Position numbers and translations under genes: made by a program
Shown here: positions 41,181-50,548 of the stretch, in pieces
Numbering within the stretch: position 1 is the stretch's first letter
How the letters are laid out: every line of letters starts with the position of its first letter
NCBI RefSeq assembly: GCF_000379685.1
Contig: NZ_KB903249.1
Coordinates: forward strand, 414,795 to 478,794
Source of the DNA: Catelliglobosispora koreensis DSM 44566
GTDB taxonomy: Bacteria > Actinomycetota > Actinomycetes > Mycobacteriales > Micromonosporaceae
Reading direction: 5' to 3'
DNA: 64,000 bases
Notes under the pieces: model-generated
Seen by the model: only the letters and a program-made list of their open reading frames with translations
Told to the model about the DNA's origin: nothing
The model's database searches: none

Positions 41181-42134
41181 GTGTCTGACTACGCGGCCGC
41201 GCTACGTGAGCTGATCGGGCTCATCGGTGAGGTGCCCACGGCGACGTCGAGGTTCGGCATTCGTGACGACCTCGGCAAGACGATGGACACCCTCAAGGTG
41301 ATCTCGAGCCCGGCGGGCGGTTACCTGGCCGTTTATCACGTCGGCACCGGTCACGGCTACGAGGTCCACCTGGCGACGTCAGCGGATTTGCTGAACTGGA
41401 CGCATCAGGCCCTGCTCGATGAACCGGCGTCACAGCCGACGATCGCGGTCACCCCAGACGGCGGTTTTCTCGTCGTGGTCGAGGCCGGCGGCGATGGCCG
41501 TCCGGCCTGGCTGCGCTTTCTCTACTACCCCAACGTGGCGCGGCTGCTGTCCGGCGACGCGGTGAAGGTGTTCGACGCCCCGCACACCATCACTCATCGC
41601 GAGATGGCCGAGGGAACACCGAACGTCTATCAGGTGACGTTCGCCCCGGATATCGAGCACTCGACGGTCATCACCGGGTTTCATTACCTGCGCGCCACCC
41701 GTTTCCTGCGCCGCGGCGACGTTGACCGGCAGGCACAGGGGTTGCTCGTCAACTTCCAGCACTGGACCACGCGGCGCGAACGCCACCTTGACGCCGCTCT
41801 CGCGCGCTGGAACGTCAAGGGCAACATCGGCGGGCGCGATGAGTTCAGGTGGCGCGGACGGCAGTACACCCTGATTGAAGGGCAATTGGGAAAGCACCGC
41901 TGGGAATCATGGCGGATCTTCCTGTATGACCCGGCGGTCGATAAGGCCTATCCGGTTGCTATCAAGACTCCCGGTGGCAGTGCCGCGTTCGCCAATCCCA
42001 CGGTCACCATGCTGACCGCTCCCTCGGGCGCACCGGCCCTCCTTGTCACGCTTTACCTTTTCGACGCTGGTGCCGCGTCAGGCGAAGAAGGGCCGCTGCT
42101 TTACTACCACGAGCTCACTGACTCAGGTCGCTGA
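41181..42134 (+). CDS. hypothetical protein, possible beta-propeller
   Basis: About 317 residues starting at GTG 41181, because an in-frame extension upstream is antisense-like. It contains repeated strand-rich pieces (GYLAVYHVGTGHGYEVHLATS; LVVVEAGGDGRP; LLVTLYLFDAG) as in five-bladed propellers of the glycosidase 32/43 group. I could not find the three acidic catalytic residues, so I do not assign an enzyme. There is no signal peptide. The end overlaps the convergent DUF885-like gene by 20 nt. Confidence 0.7.
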   Translation: MSDYAAALRELIGLIGEVPTATSRFGIRDDLGKTMDTLKVISSPAGGYLAVYHVGTGHGYEVHLATSADLLNWTHQALLDEPASQPTIAVTPDGGFLVVVEAGGDGRPAWLRFLYYPNVARLLSGDAVKVFDAPHTITHREMAEGTPNVYQVTFAPDIEHSTVITGFHYLRATRFLRRGDVDRQAQGLLVNFQHWTTRRERHLDAALARWNVKGNIGGRDEFRWRGRQYTLIEGQLGKHRWESWRIFLYDPAVDKAYPVAIKTPGGSAAFANPTVTMLTAPSGAPALLVTLYLFDAGAASGEEGPLLYYHELTDSGR

Positions 42135-43266
42135 CGCGCAGTTGCCGCGTGAGCAGAGCCCCAAAGCGCTCCGGCTGACCGTCCACAAACGACCGGCAAA
42201 GTTCACGCCCCACCGGATAGACCGGAACGTAGGTGCGCGAGGACGGCTCGGTGGCGAAGCGGACCGCGTGGCCTGACTGCTCGGCGTTCAGCAATCCCCA
42301 TCGCTCCAGATAGGACTGCACCTCGGCTTCGGAAGCACCGTGCTCGTTGAGCATGAGCGCCGCGTTCACCATGCCCCAGTGGCAATCCAGCCGAGCCTGC
42401 TCGATCGCGAACGCGAAGGAGAGATCGAGCTTGAGCCCTGCCCGGTGCAGGATGGCAGCGAAGGCGTCCGCGCCCTCACCCTGAAGCACGAGTTCCGGTG
42501 CGAGTTCGCCGATGCCTTCGGAGATAAGCGATTGCGGCGTCGGCGCGAGCACGATCGCCTCCTCGATCAGGCCCTGACCGCGTACCAGCAGATGCTCTTT
42601 CAGGCAACGTTCGGCCTGATGCCCGGGATAGGTTTCGTGGATGGCGAGGTGGAGCAGCTCAAAGCTAGATGTGGCAAGGCTTTCGTTGATGACGACCCGG
42701 CCCCGCAGGTCGCCAAGGTAGTAGTTGTAGCCCATCCACGGCTCATCGCTGACCATCTCGAGGGCATATCCTTCGCCGGCGGGCAGTTCAGCGAACGCTC
42801 GTGTTTGGGCACGGGCTTCTTCGATGACCGCCGCGATCGTGGGCGCGATTTGCCCGGTGGGGACCAAAGTGCTCTCACGCCAGCTTTGGTACCGGTCGAG
42901 CAACGGCCCTGAGCCAGGCAGCAGTTCCTCTAACCGGGCATGTGCCGTGGCGAAGACAGCCTCATCGGTGTGGACCGGCCGGATGCCATAACAGCCGTGC
43001 ACCTCATCGGCGAAGGAAAGCGACTCACCGGCCAGCACACGGGCAAACGTGTGCAGCCCGGCGACCTGATCGCGCAGCCAGCTGTCAGCCAGGTCGCCTA
43101 GCAGCGCCTCCGCGTCGGCGACCAGCCGCGCCGGCGCGGCAAGTGGCTCAGCCTCGACCGCTGCCGCGAGCTCGGGTGGGCCGAAGTAGGCGTCGACCAC
43201 GCCGTCGTCATGGCGGCCCAGCCGCAGTCCCAGCTGCACGTAGCGTTCGGCGGCGCTCAAAGTCAT
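42115..43266 (-). CDS. DUF885-like metallopeptidase family protein
   Basis: A 383-residue helical protein with the zinc motif HETYPGHQ near residue 215 and the third-ligand type motif ISEGIGELAPE about 45 residues later, as in gluzincin-like DUF885 proteins. No signal peptide is present. DUF885 members average 550-600 residues, so this is a short subfamily. Substrate unknown; a cytosolic dipeptidase or carboxypeptidase role is an inference. Confidence 0.8.
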   Translation of the reverse strand: MTLSAAERYVQLGLRLGRHDDGVVDAYFGPPELAAAVEAEPLAAPARLVADAEALLGDLADSWLRDQVAGLHTFARVLAGESLSFADEVHGCYGIRPVHTDEAVFATAHARLEELLPGSGPLLDRYQSWRESTLVPTGQIAPTIAAVIEEARAQTRAFAELPAGEGYALEMVSDEPWMGYNYYLGDLRGRVVINESLATSSFELLHLAIHETYPGHQAERCLKEHLLVRGQGLIEEAIVLAPTPQSLISEGIGELAPELVLQGEGADAFAAILHRAGLKLDLSFAFAIEQARLDCHWGMVNAALMLNEHGASEAEVQSYLERWGLLNAEQSGHAVRFATEPSSRTYVPVYPVGRELCRSFVDGQPERFGALLTRQLRVSDLSQ

Positions 43267-43284
43267 CCAGGGAGTCTAAGACCT

Positions 43285-44124
43285 TTAACAGGCCCCAAAC
43301 ACGACAGGGATGGCGACCGTGTGCACGCGGGTGCCGTCTTCGGAGGAAACCTCGAACACCTCCACGGTTCCGGGCTGCTCCCCGCAGAGCTGATAAGGAA
43401 CATTCAGTGAGTACTCGCCGCGGCAACCCGAGCCGCAGGTGGCCGTCGTGAATCGTTGCGCGATCTCCTTGCCATTGCGGTCAAGGATCCGGACCGTCAC
43501 CGTGGATTCGTGCACGTTGGCGGTGCCGCTGATGGTGACCGGGCTTCGCACCAGTTGCCCGATGACGGGTGTCATGACGACGATGACCGGGAGTAAGTCG
43601 GCGTAGTCGGCCCGCCCCACGGGCGCGGCCACCGGCTGGCCAGCGGACTGGAAACCCACCTTGGACACGGTTGGAAACTGCGTCAGCGTGTAGACGACCT
43701 GTGCCTGGCGCATGCGCGCGACTTCCCGTCCACCGGAGTAGAAGTTCTCCTCAAAGCTGACCGTCGCCACGCCATTGGTGATGCCGGCGATGGCGAAGGT
43801 GAAGTGGCTGAACATGCTGGTGCTCACACCGGCTGAATGCTCCACTGTGGATGGTCCGGCCATGAGTTCGGTTAACGCGAGCTTTGACGTCTCGAGCGTC
43901 GAAGGGCGGGTCCGCTTGGTGGGGAACACTTTTCCGGCCCGGGTGAACCACACCTCGATGGTGATGCTGTTGGTGGCGACGGCATCCGGGCTTGGGGCCG
44001 CTGAGGACACCGAGGGCCGTGGGCTCGCGCTTGGCGCCGGGCCGAGCGAACCGCCGTCGCCTGGTGTGCACGCGGCGACAGCGCTGAGCGTCACCAGTGC
44101 CGTGAGCAAACTAAGACTCTTCAT
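43285..44124 (-). CDS. GerMN-domain lipoprotein with Gmad2 immunoglobulin-like domain
   Basis: A 279-residue lipoprotein. The signal and lipobox are clear (SAVAAC), then a Ser/Pro linker, a GerMN domain (about 55-165, with ITIEVWFTRAGKVFP, FSHFTFAIAGITNG) and a Gmad2 Ig-like domain (about 185-275, with VRSPVTISGTANV). ATG 44124 begins a proper signal peptide. It lies 45 nt downstream of the sensor kinase gene in the same direction. LpqB, the lipoprotein that modulates MtrB, also has a GerMN domain and the same position, so a similar signal-modulating role is likely. Confidence 0.88.
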   Translation of the reverse strand: MKSLSLLTALVTLSAVAACTPGDGGSLGPAPSASPRPSVSSAAPSPDAVATNSITIEVWFTRAGKVFPTKRTRPSTLETSKLALTELMAGPSTVEHSAGVSTSMFSHFTFAIAGITNGVATVSFEENFYSGGREVARMRQAQVVYTLTQFPTVSKVGFQSAGQPVAAPVGRADYADLLPVIVVMTPVIGQLVRSPVTISGTANVHESTVTVRILDRNGKEIAQRFTTATCGSGCRGEYSLNVPYQLCGEQPGTVEVFEVSSEDGTRVHTVAIPVVFGAC

Positions 44125-44169
44125 GGTGTCACCGTCCCCCTCCTGAGCCACCGTGGTTTCACTGCCGGG

Positions 44170-45459
44170 TTACCGCTTCGTAACAGGCAGCGTGAAGGTG
44201 AACTCGCTGCCGGCGCCGGGTTCACTGGACACGTGCAGTTCCCCGCCGAGGAGCCGGGCGTTTTCGTGAGCGATCGCGAGCCCGAGTCCACTGCCCGGAC
44301 CGCCCCGCGCACGGTCGGCCTTGTAGAAGCGCTCGAACAGGTGTGGCAGGTGCTCTGGCGCTATGCCCGGCCCGCGGTCAGTCACCTTAATGCTAGACAC
44401 GGAAACGAAGACGCGGACTTCCCGCCGGCCGTGCTCGACCGCGTTGGCGATCAAGTTGGCCACGAGGCGTTCCAGTCGGCGCGGGTCCAGGTCCACAGGT
44501 GCCGGATCGCCCGTGACTTCGGCCTCCCAGCCGCGGCTGAGCACGATCGCGTTGACGAACGACAGCAGCTCCAGCCGTTGCGGCGTAACGGTCTCGCGGC
44601 CACCGTCCAAACGCGAGATCTCCATCAGCTCATCGACGAGGTGACGCAGGCGCACCACATCGGCGACCAGAAGCTGGGCCGGGCGGTGTGCCTCGGCTGG
44701 TATGGCGTCCAGATGCTCGCGTAACAGGGAGGCCGCGGCGACCAAGGCGGTGACTGGCGTACGCAGTTCGTGCGCGACGTCGGCGGTGAACTGGCGTTCG
44801 CGGGCGATCTTGGCCTCCAGGGCTTCGGCCATCCGGTTGAAGGACTCGGCCCACGTCCCGAATTCGTCGCGCCCCTGCACGGGTAGGCGAGTAGCGAGCA
44901 GTCCTTCGGCGACCGCCAGCGCCGCATTGCTAGCCCTGCCAACGGGTTCGAGGGTCCGCCGGGCGAGCGAGCGGCCGATGAGGGCGGCAAGGATGACGAT
45001 AAGAATCCAGCCACCCGCTAACGCGTTACGCAGCTGAGCCAGATCCTGGTGGATGCGGGCTTCTTCGTAGATGACGTAAAGCTGAATCGTGGCACCGGGA
45101 ATCTGCCCGCCCACGATCAGGCGGTGATCGGCGGTCCGCTCGTAGGCGATCTGACCCTGGGCGGCCACCGCACTCGTCTGCGGGCGCACCAATCCGCTCT
45201 CCGGCGCGGCGAGAAAGACTTGCCGGCCGCTGTTGCGGAAGCTTTCCAGCAGGGCTTCGCGATTGTCCAGCGGCAGGAACTGTTGCGCGAGCACCAGTTG
45301 ATAGTGCACGTCGGCGGACGCTCGCGACAGTGAGTCGTCGAAGCGTGCTCGTTGCACGAGCAGGTAGGAGCCGATCGCCAAGGCGGCGGTCGAGACACCG
45401 GCCACCAGCACGAAGGCGATGGTCAGCCGCCGGCGCAGACGGCCGGGCAGGACGGCCAT
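44170..45459 (-). CDS. sensor histidine kinase, HAMP-HisKA type
   Basis: A 429-residue kinase: membrane segment about 15-35, an outside sensor of about 115 residues, a second segment near 155-175, HAMP, H-box FTADVAHELRTPVTAL, and HATPase with ANLIANAVEHG, RGPGIAPEHLP and GSGLGLAI. It begins 1 nt past the response-regulator stop. The outer domain has no family I recognise. It forms a three-gene unit with the regulator and the GerMN lipoprotein. Confidence 0.93.
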   Translation of the reverse strand: MAVLPGRLRRRLTIAFVLVAGVSTAALAIGSYLLVQRARFDDSLSRASADVHYQLVLAQQFLPLDNREALLESFRNSGRQVFLAAPESGLVRPQTSAVAAQGQIAYERTADHRLIVGGQIPGATIQLYVIYEEARIHQDLAQLRNALAGGWILIVILAALIGRSLARRTLEPVGRASNAALAVAEGLLATRLPVQGRDEFGTWAESFNRMAEALEAKIARERQFTADVAHELRTPVTALVAAASLLREHLDAIPAEAHRPAQLLVADVVRLRHLVDELMEISRLDGGRETVTPQRLELLSFVNAIVLSRGWEAEVTGDPAPVDLDPRRLERLVANLIANAVEHGRREVRVFVSVSSIKVTDRGPGIAPEHLPHLFERFYKADRARGGPGSGLGLAIAHENARLLGGELHVSSEPGAGSEFTFTLPVTKR

Positions 45460-45460
45460 G

Positions 45461-46141
45461 TCACCGTGCTGCCAGTTTGTAACCGGCGCCGCGCACTGTC
45501 CTAACCAGACGCGGGTTGGCGGGATCGTCCTCAATCTTGGCCCGCAGGCGCTGCACCGCGACGTCGACCAGGCGGGAGTCGCCCACCTGTGGGTAGTTCC
45601 AAACGCGCTCCAGCAGCACCTCGCGCGTGAACACCTGACCGGGCCGGCGGGCCAGCTCCAGCAGCAACCGAAACTCCGTCGCCGTGAGCGTCAGCTCAGT
45701 CTCGCCTTTGTGGACGGAGAAACGCCCCGGATCGATGGTCAGGTCACCGGCTTGGACGCTCTGTTGCTCCACCGGCGCCGTCGCTCGCCTGAGCAGGGCC
45801 CGCACGCGTGCGACCAGTTCGGGCACCTCGAAGGGCTTCTTGACGTAATCGTCGGCGCCGGACTCCAGCCCGACCACGACATCGATCGTGTCCGTGCGGG
45901 CGGTCAGCATGAGGATCGGTGTCTGGCTGGTTTTGCGGATCTCACGGCACACCTCGAAGCCATCGAGCCCGGGGAGCATGACATCGAGGATGATCAGGTC
46001 GAACTCGTGCGCACGCCACTGAGCCAGTGCTTCGCGCCCGTCGACCGCTGTCGTGGTGCGTAAACCAGCGCGCGACAAGCCGAGGGCGGTCACCTCCCGG
46101 ATAGAGGCGTCGTCCTCGACGATCAGCACTCGTCCCTCCAT
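45461..46141 (-). CDS. OmpR/PhoB-type response regulator
   Basis: A 226-residue regulator. Receiver domain with EDD near residues 9-11, phosphoacceptor in LIILDVMLPGLDG and Lys in YVKKPFE; winged-helix C-terminal domain with LTATEFRLLLELARRPG, LLERVW and RTVRGAGYKL. ATG 46141 is preferred to a start 21 nt upstream. It is first of the regulator - kinase - GerMN lipoprotein unit and divergent from another lipoprotein gene, a possible target. Confidence 0.95.
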   Translation of the reverse strand: MEGRVLIVEDDASIREVTALGLSRAGLRTTTAVDGREALAQWRAHEFDLIILDVMLPGLDGFEVCREIRKTSQTPILMLTARTDTIDVVVGLESGADDYVKKPFEVPELVARVRALLRRATAPVEQQSVQAGDLTIDPGRFSVHKGETELTLTATEFRLLLELARRPGQVFTREVLLERVWNYPQVGDSRLVDVAVQRLRAKIEDDPANPRLVRTVRGAGYKLAAR

Positions 46142-46214
46142 AGCAGGGCCAGCGTGACACAACGGTTACCCGGCTGTGAAGCGGCGGTTAGGACGACGTT
46201 GGACGGTGAACGTC

Positions 46215-46745
46215 ATGAGACGAACCTTGATGTTCTTGACAGTGTTACTCATGGCGGCCTGTGAGCCTGCCGTGAGCCCGCCGTTATCACCTACGGCACC
46301 CGGTGCCTCACCGAGCTCCGCGGCCAAGCCATCCGCGGCCGAAGGTCTGCTGGTGGAGATCCGGGCCGCCAGCCACCCCACGTTTGACCGTCTGGTCCTG
46401 GAATTCGGTGGCGACAAGGCGCCCGAGGTCAGCTATGCCTTCGTGGACGCGGTCACGGAAGATCCGTCTGACAAGCCGGTTCCGTTACAGGGCAAGGCGT
46501 TCGTGCAGATCGTGTGCCAAGGTGCGTTCCTGGACACCAGCGCGCACGAGACTGACCCCACCAAGGCGCAGAAATACACCGGACCGAAGCGGATCACGCC
46601 CGGGCTCCGCGTGCTCAAAGAGGTGGCCATCTCGGGGGACTTCGAAGCTGTGCTCAGCTTTGGCGTGGGCTTGAGCCACCAGAGCAGCGTGCGGGTCGAG
46701 ACGCTCACCTCGCCCGCCCGCGTCGTGTTCGACTTCAGTTATTAG
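46215..46745 (+). CDS. AMIN-like domain lipoprotein
   Basis: About 176 residues: a lipoprotein signal with lipobox LLMAAC, Ser/Pro/Ala linker, then an AMIN-like domain (about 45-175: ASHPTFDRLVLEFGG, VQIVCQGAFLDTSA, VVFDFSY). AMIN-type domains often bind cell-wall polymers. ATG 46215 gives a normal signal; GTG 46176 is the alternative. It is divergent from the OmpR-type regulator and its envelope location makes it a plausible regulon member. Confidence 0.82.
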   Translation: MRRTLMFLTVLLMAACEPAVSPPLSPTAPGASPSSAAKPSAAEGLLVEIRAASHPTFDRLVLEFGGDKAPEVSYAFVDAVTEDPSDKPVPLQGKAFVQIVCQGAFLDTSAHETDPTKAQKYTGPKRITPGLRVLKEVAISGDFEAVLSFGVGLSHQSSVRVETLTSPARVVFDFSY

Positions 46746-46800
46746 GCAGTACTGGGAACGCGGTGCTTTGAGCGAGCTACGATGTGCCTAGGAGACATTG

Positions 46801-47802
46801 ATGACGTCGCCGCTTGATGCCCCGAGCACTGCTGTGGCACAGCCTGAGGCCGTGTTGCAGGGTATTGGCCGCAAAGCTATCGAAGGCCGGTCTCTCGGCC
46901 AGATCGCCTGGGCGCGGCTCAAGCGCGACAAGCTCGCTATCGCCGGTGGCGTGGTCGTGATCTTGCTGATCGCCATGGCGCTTCTGGCACCACTACTCAC
47001 GAAGATCACTGGCGGTTCGCCGACCGAGTTCAACCAGGATCTCATCGACCCCACCTTCAGCAAACCTAAAGGCGATGGGATTTTCGCCGGGTTCAGCTGG
47101 GACCATCCGCTCGGGGTAGAGCCGCGCAGTGGCCGGGATGTGTTTAGCCGCATCCTTTATGGGGCTCAGATCTCGCTCCTGATTGGATTCCTCGCCACGG
47201 CGGTGTCAGTCGTGCTGGGCACGGTTGCCGGTGTGATCGCGGGCTATTTCGGCGGCTGGGTGGACACGTTCCTGAGCCGCACGATGGATGTGTTCCTTGC
47301 CTTCCCGTTGCTGTTGTTCGCTTTGGCGCTAGCGGGTGTTATCCCAGACAGTGCATTTGGGCTGAGCGGCAACAGTTTGCGGGTCGCGGTGCTGGTGTTC
47401 ATCATCGGCTTCTTTAACTGGCCCTATATCGGGCGCATTATCCGCGGCCAGACCTTGGCGTTGCGTGAGCGTGAATTCGTTGACGCGGCACGCAGTCTGG
47501 GCGCCAGTGGCCGGTGGGTGATCTTCCGTGAGCTTCTGCCGAACCTGTTCGCCCCGATTCTCGTCTACAGCACCCTCATGATCCCGACCAACATTCTGTT
47601 TGAGGCAGCGCTTTCGTTCCTCGGTGTTGGCATCCGCCCACCAACCCCCTCTTGGGGCAAGATGCTCGCCGACGCTGTCCCCTTCTACTCGGTCGCGCCC
47701 ATGTACATGGTCGTGCCCGGTCTGGCCATCTTCATCACGGTGATGGCCTTCAACCTGCTCGGCGACGGGCTCCGGGACGCGCTGGACCCGCGTGCCCGGT
47801 AA
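46801..47802 (+). CDS. oligopeptide ABC transporter permease (DppC/OppC type)
   Basis: A 333-residue permease with a first membrane segment (about 48-68), a loop containing HPLGVEPRSGRDVFSRIL, then five more segments. The EAA loop motif is visible as EFVDAARSLGASGRWVIFRE. AGGAG lies nine bases before ATG 46801 (TTG at 46798 is less likely). TACGAT at 46778-46783 may be the -10 box of the operon. Unusually, this permease gene stands first, before the binding protein. Confidence 0.92.
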   Translation: MTSPLDAPSTAVAQPEAVLQGIGRKAIEGRSLGQIAWARLKRDKLAIAGGVVVILLIAMALLAPLLTKITGGSPTEFNQDLIDPTFSKPKGDGIFAGFSWDHPLGVEPRSGRDVFSRILYGAQISLLIGFLATAVSVVLGTVAGVIAGYFGGWVDTFLSRTMDVFLAFPLLLFALALAGVIPDSAFGLSGNSLRVAVLVFIIGFFNWPYIGRIIRGQTLALREREFVDAARSLGASGRWVIFRELLPNLFAPILVYSTLMIPTNILFEAALSFLGVGIRPPTPSWGKMLADAVPFYSVAPMYMVVPGLAIFITVMAFNLLGDGLRDALDPRAR

Positions 47803-47822
47803 CCACAACGGGGGTGGTGACG

Positions 47823-49550
47823 ATGAGAAGGAAGGCTGCCTTAGCCGCCGGGCTCGCGCTCGTCCTTGCGATAACGGCCTGCGGCGGTGGGGGCAACGGA
47901 GGAAACGGGGGGACCGCGGAGTTCAACGCCGCGGACACCTCGATCGTGAACGCGTCCACAAAGGCCGGTGGCACGCTGAACCTAGCGCTCAACGACGACT
48001 GGGATTCCATTGACCCAGGCAACACCTATTACGGTTTCGCCTGGGACTTCGCCCGGTTCTATGGACGGGCGCTGACGATGTTCAAGCCCGCGCCGGGAAC
48101 CGCCGGCCTAGAGGTGGTGCCCGACTTGGCGACCGGGCTGGGCGAGTTCACCGATGGGGGCCGGACGGTCACGTACAAGCTGCGGCCCAACGTGAAGTTC
48201 GAGGACGGCACGCCCGTGACGTCCAAGGACGTGAAGTACGCCGTGGCCCGCACCTACGCACGTGACGTGTTGCCCAACGGACCGACGTATTTCGTGGATC
48301 TGCTCGACGCGGGTGACTACCCGGGCCCATACCAGCAACCGGATCTCAACCAGTTCACCGGAATACAGACACCGGACGATCTGACAGTCGTGTTCAAGCT
48401 CAAGGCACCGTTCGGTGATTTCGACTATCTCGCGGCCAACCCGCAGACGATTCCGGTGCCGCAGGCTAAGGACACCGGTGCCAAGTACCAGGAGCACCCG
48501 ATGTCGACCGGGTCGTACAAAGTGGACTCCTATGTGCCTGGCAAAGAGTTCATCCTGAGCAAGAACCCGAACTGGGATACGTCTGATACCAACCGCAAAC
48601 AGCTGCTCGACAAGATCGATGTCAAGCTCAAGGTGAACGCGGAAGACATCGACAACCGGCTGCTGGCGGGATCGCTGGACGCCGACCTCGCTGGCACGGG
48701 CGTGCAAGCGGCGGCACAGTCGAGGATCCTGTCCGACCCGAACCTGAAGAAGAACGCGGACAACTCCTTCACGGGACGCCTGTGGTTCTTCGTGATGGAT
48801 GAGAAGGTCGCACCTTTTGACAACATCGAGTGCCGTAAGGCGGTTCAGTACGCGACGGATAAGGTCGCGCTGCAAACCGCTTTCGGCGGCCCGATCGCCG
48901 GCGGTGAAGTGGCGACAACGATGCTGCCGCCGAACATCGTCGGGTACCAGAAGTTTGATCTCTATCAGACACCGGAAGCCAAGGGCGACATAGCCAAGGC
49001 GAAGGAAGCACTGGCCGCGTGCGGCATGCCAAATGGCTTCTCGACGAAGATCTTGCTGCGGTCTGACCGGCCAAAGGAGGTCGCGGCGGGTGAGGCGCTG
49101 CAGCAGGCGCTCGCCAAGGCGGGCATTCAGGCCGAGATCACCGGTGTGCCTTCGGGTGGCTACTTCACCCGGTTCGCGGGCGCGCCAGAATACATGCACG
49201 CCAACAACATCGGCATTGCCTTCCACGGATGGCAGGCCGACTGGCCGACCGGCTACGGCTTCCTGCAGCAGCTGGTCGACGGCAGGACCATCAAGGCCCA
49301 GGGCAACACCAACGTCCAGGAAATGGATCTGCCAGCTATCAACGCCCTGTTTGACAAGGCGGCAGCGAGCACCGACGTCGCCGAGCGCACGGCGATCTAT
49401 GGCCAGATCGACCGGGCCGCGATGGAGCACGCGTCGGTGGTGCCGTTCCTTTACGCGAAGGGACTTGTCTACCGCAACCCGCAGATGACCAACGTGTACA
49501 TCCAGTACTCGTACGGCATCTACGACTTCTCGCAGGTCGGAAAGCAGTGA
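47823..49550 (+). CDS. ABC transporter substrate-binding lipoprotein (SBP_bac_5)
   Basis: A 575-residue extracellular solute-binding protein of the peptide/nickel family. The lipobox ITAC is followed by a Gly/Asn-rich spacer. Typical sections are LNLALNDDWDSIDP, RTVTYKLRPNVKFEDGTPVT, and IECRKAVQYATDKVALQ. ATG 47823 is chosen as it gives a proper lipoprotein signal. It lies between the two permease genes, so all five genes form one importer operon. The ligand is probably a peptide; the sequence does not fix it. Confidence 0.93.
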   Translation: MRRKAALAAGLALVLAITACGGGGNGGNGGTAEFNAADTSIVNASTKAGGTLNLALNDDWDSIDPGNTYYGFAWDFARFYGRALTMFKPAPGTAGLEVVPDLATGLGEFTDGGRTVTYKLRPNVKFEDGTPVTSKDVKYAVARTYARDVLPNGPTYFVDLLDAGDYPGPYQQPDLNQFTGIQTPDDLTVVFKLKAPFGDFDYLAANPQTIPVPQAKDTGAKYQEHPMSTGSYKVDSYVPGKEFILSKNPNWDTSDTNRKQLLDKIDVKLKVNAEDIDNRLLAGSLDADLAGTGVQAAAQSRILSDPNLKKNADNSFTGRLWFFVMDEKVAPFDNIECRKAVQYATDKVALQTAFGGPIAGGEVATTMLPPNIVGYQKFDLYQTPEAKGDIAKAKEALAACGMPNGFSTKILLRSDRPKEVAAGEALQQALAKAGIQAEITGVPSGGYFTRFAGAPEYMHANNIGIAFHGWQADWPTGYGFLQQLVDGRTIKAQGNTNVQEMDLPAINALFDKAAASTDVAERTAIYGQIDRAAMEHASVVPFLYAKGLVYRNPQMTNVYIQYSYGIYDFSQVGKQ

Positions 49551-49555
49551 GTTAG

Positions 49556-50548
49556 ATGGCGCGGTTCCTGGTCCGCCGGCTGGCCGGAGCGGTACTGCTG
49601 CTGGTGATTACCAGCATGGTGACGTTCGCGATCTTCTTCATCGTGCCCAGGCTCGCCGGGCAGACGGTGGACCAGCTTGCCGCGCAATATGTCGGCAAAG
49701 ACCCGAGCCAGGCTGAAATCGAGGCGACGAAGGAGAAACTTGGCCTGGACAAGCCCATCATTGTCCAATATGGACAGTTCATCAAAGGCATCGTGGCTGG
49801 GCGGGAGTTCTCGTTCGGGCCGGACACGGAATACTGCCCGCCACCGTGCTTTGGTTACTCGTTCAAAACGCAGCGGCCTGTCTGGCCGGATCTGGTTGAC
49901 CGGGTGCCGGTGACGTTTAGCCTCGCGATCGGGGCCGCCGTCATCTGGCTCATCACCGGGGTGTCCATCGGGGTGCTGTCAGCCTTGAAGAAGGGCACCA
50001 TCTTCGACCGGTTCGCGATGGTCATCGCCCTGGCTGGGGTCTCGCTGCCCATCTTCTTCACCGGTCTGCTTTCCCTAGCCCTGTTCCGGCCCACTGGGGT
50101 GAACTATGTCCCGTTCACGTCTGATCCGCTTGGATGGGCCTCGAACCTGTTGCTGCCTTGGATCACCCTGGCCTTCCTCTACGCGGCGCTCTACGCCCGG
50201 CTCACCCGGGCAGGCATGCTCGAGACGATGACTGAGGATTACATTCGCACCGCCCGCGCCAAAGGCTTACGGGAACGCAAAGTCGTTACGCGCCACGCGC
50301 TGCGGGCCACGCTCACCCCGATTCTTACCATCTTCGGTCTCGACATTGGGCTGCTGCTCGGTGGTGCTGTCCTGACGGAAAGCACGTTCTCGTTGCCGGG
50401 CATCGGCCGCTACGCCATTGATGCCATCAACAACCAGGATCTGCCGCAGGTTCTGGGCGTCACCATGCTCGCCGCTTTCTTCGTCGTCGTGGCCAGTCTC
50501 GTCGTGGATTTGCTCTACGCCGTAGCCGATCCGAGGGTGAGGCTGTGA
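49556..50548 (+). CDS. oligopeptide ABC transporter permease (DppB/OppB type)
   Basis: A 330-residue permease beginning 5 nt after the binding-protein stop. The first segment is LAGAVLLLVITSMVTFAIFF, then a large outside loop with Cys pair (YCPPPCFG), then five segments. The EAA loop reads DYIRTARAKGLRERKVVTRH. It pairs with the DppC-type protein to form the channel. Confidence 0.93.
   Translation: MARFLVRRLAGAVLLLVITSMVTFAIFFIVPRLAGQTVDQLAAQYVGKDPSQAEIEATKEKLGLDKPIIVQYGQFIKGIVAGREFSFGPDTEYCPPPCFGYSFKTQRPVWPDLVDRVPVTFSLAIGAAVIWLITGVSIGVLSALKKGTIFDRFAMVIALAGVSLPIFFTGLLSLALFRPTGVNYVPFTSDPLGWASNLLLPWITLAFLYAALYARLTRAGMLETMTEDYIRTARAKGLRERKVVTRHALRATLTPILTIFGLDIGLLLGGAVLTESTFSLPGIGRYAIDAINNQDLPQVLGVTMLAAFFVVVASLVVDLLYAVADPRVRL

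Noticed and set aside
48108-49430. Long open frame (440 codons) antisense to the substrate-binding protein gene
   Set aside because: Typical shadow frame in G+C-rich DNA: no family motif, no ribosome site, and the plus-strand gene is certain.
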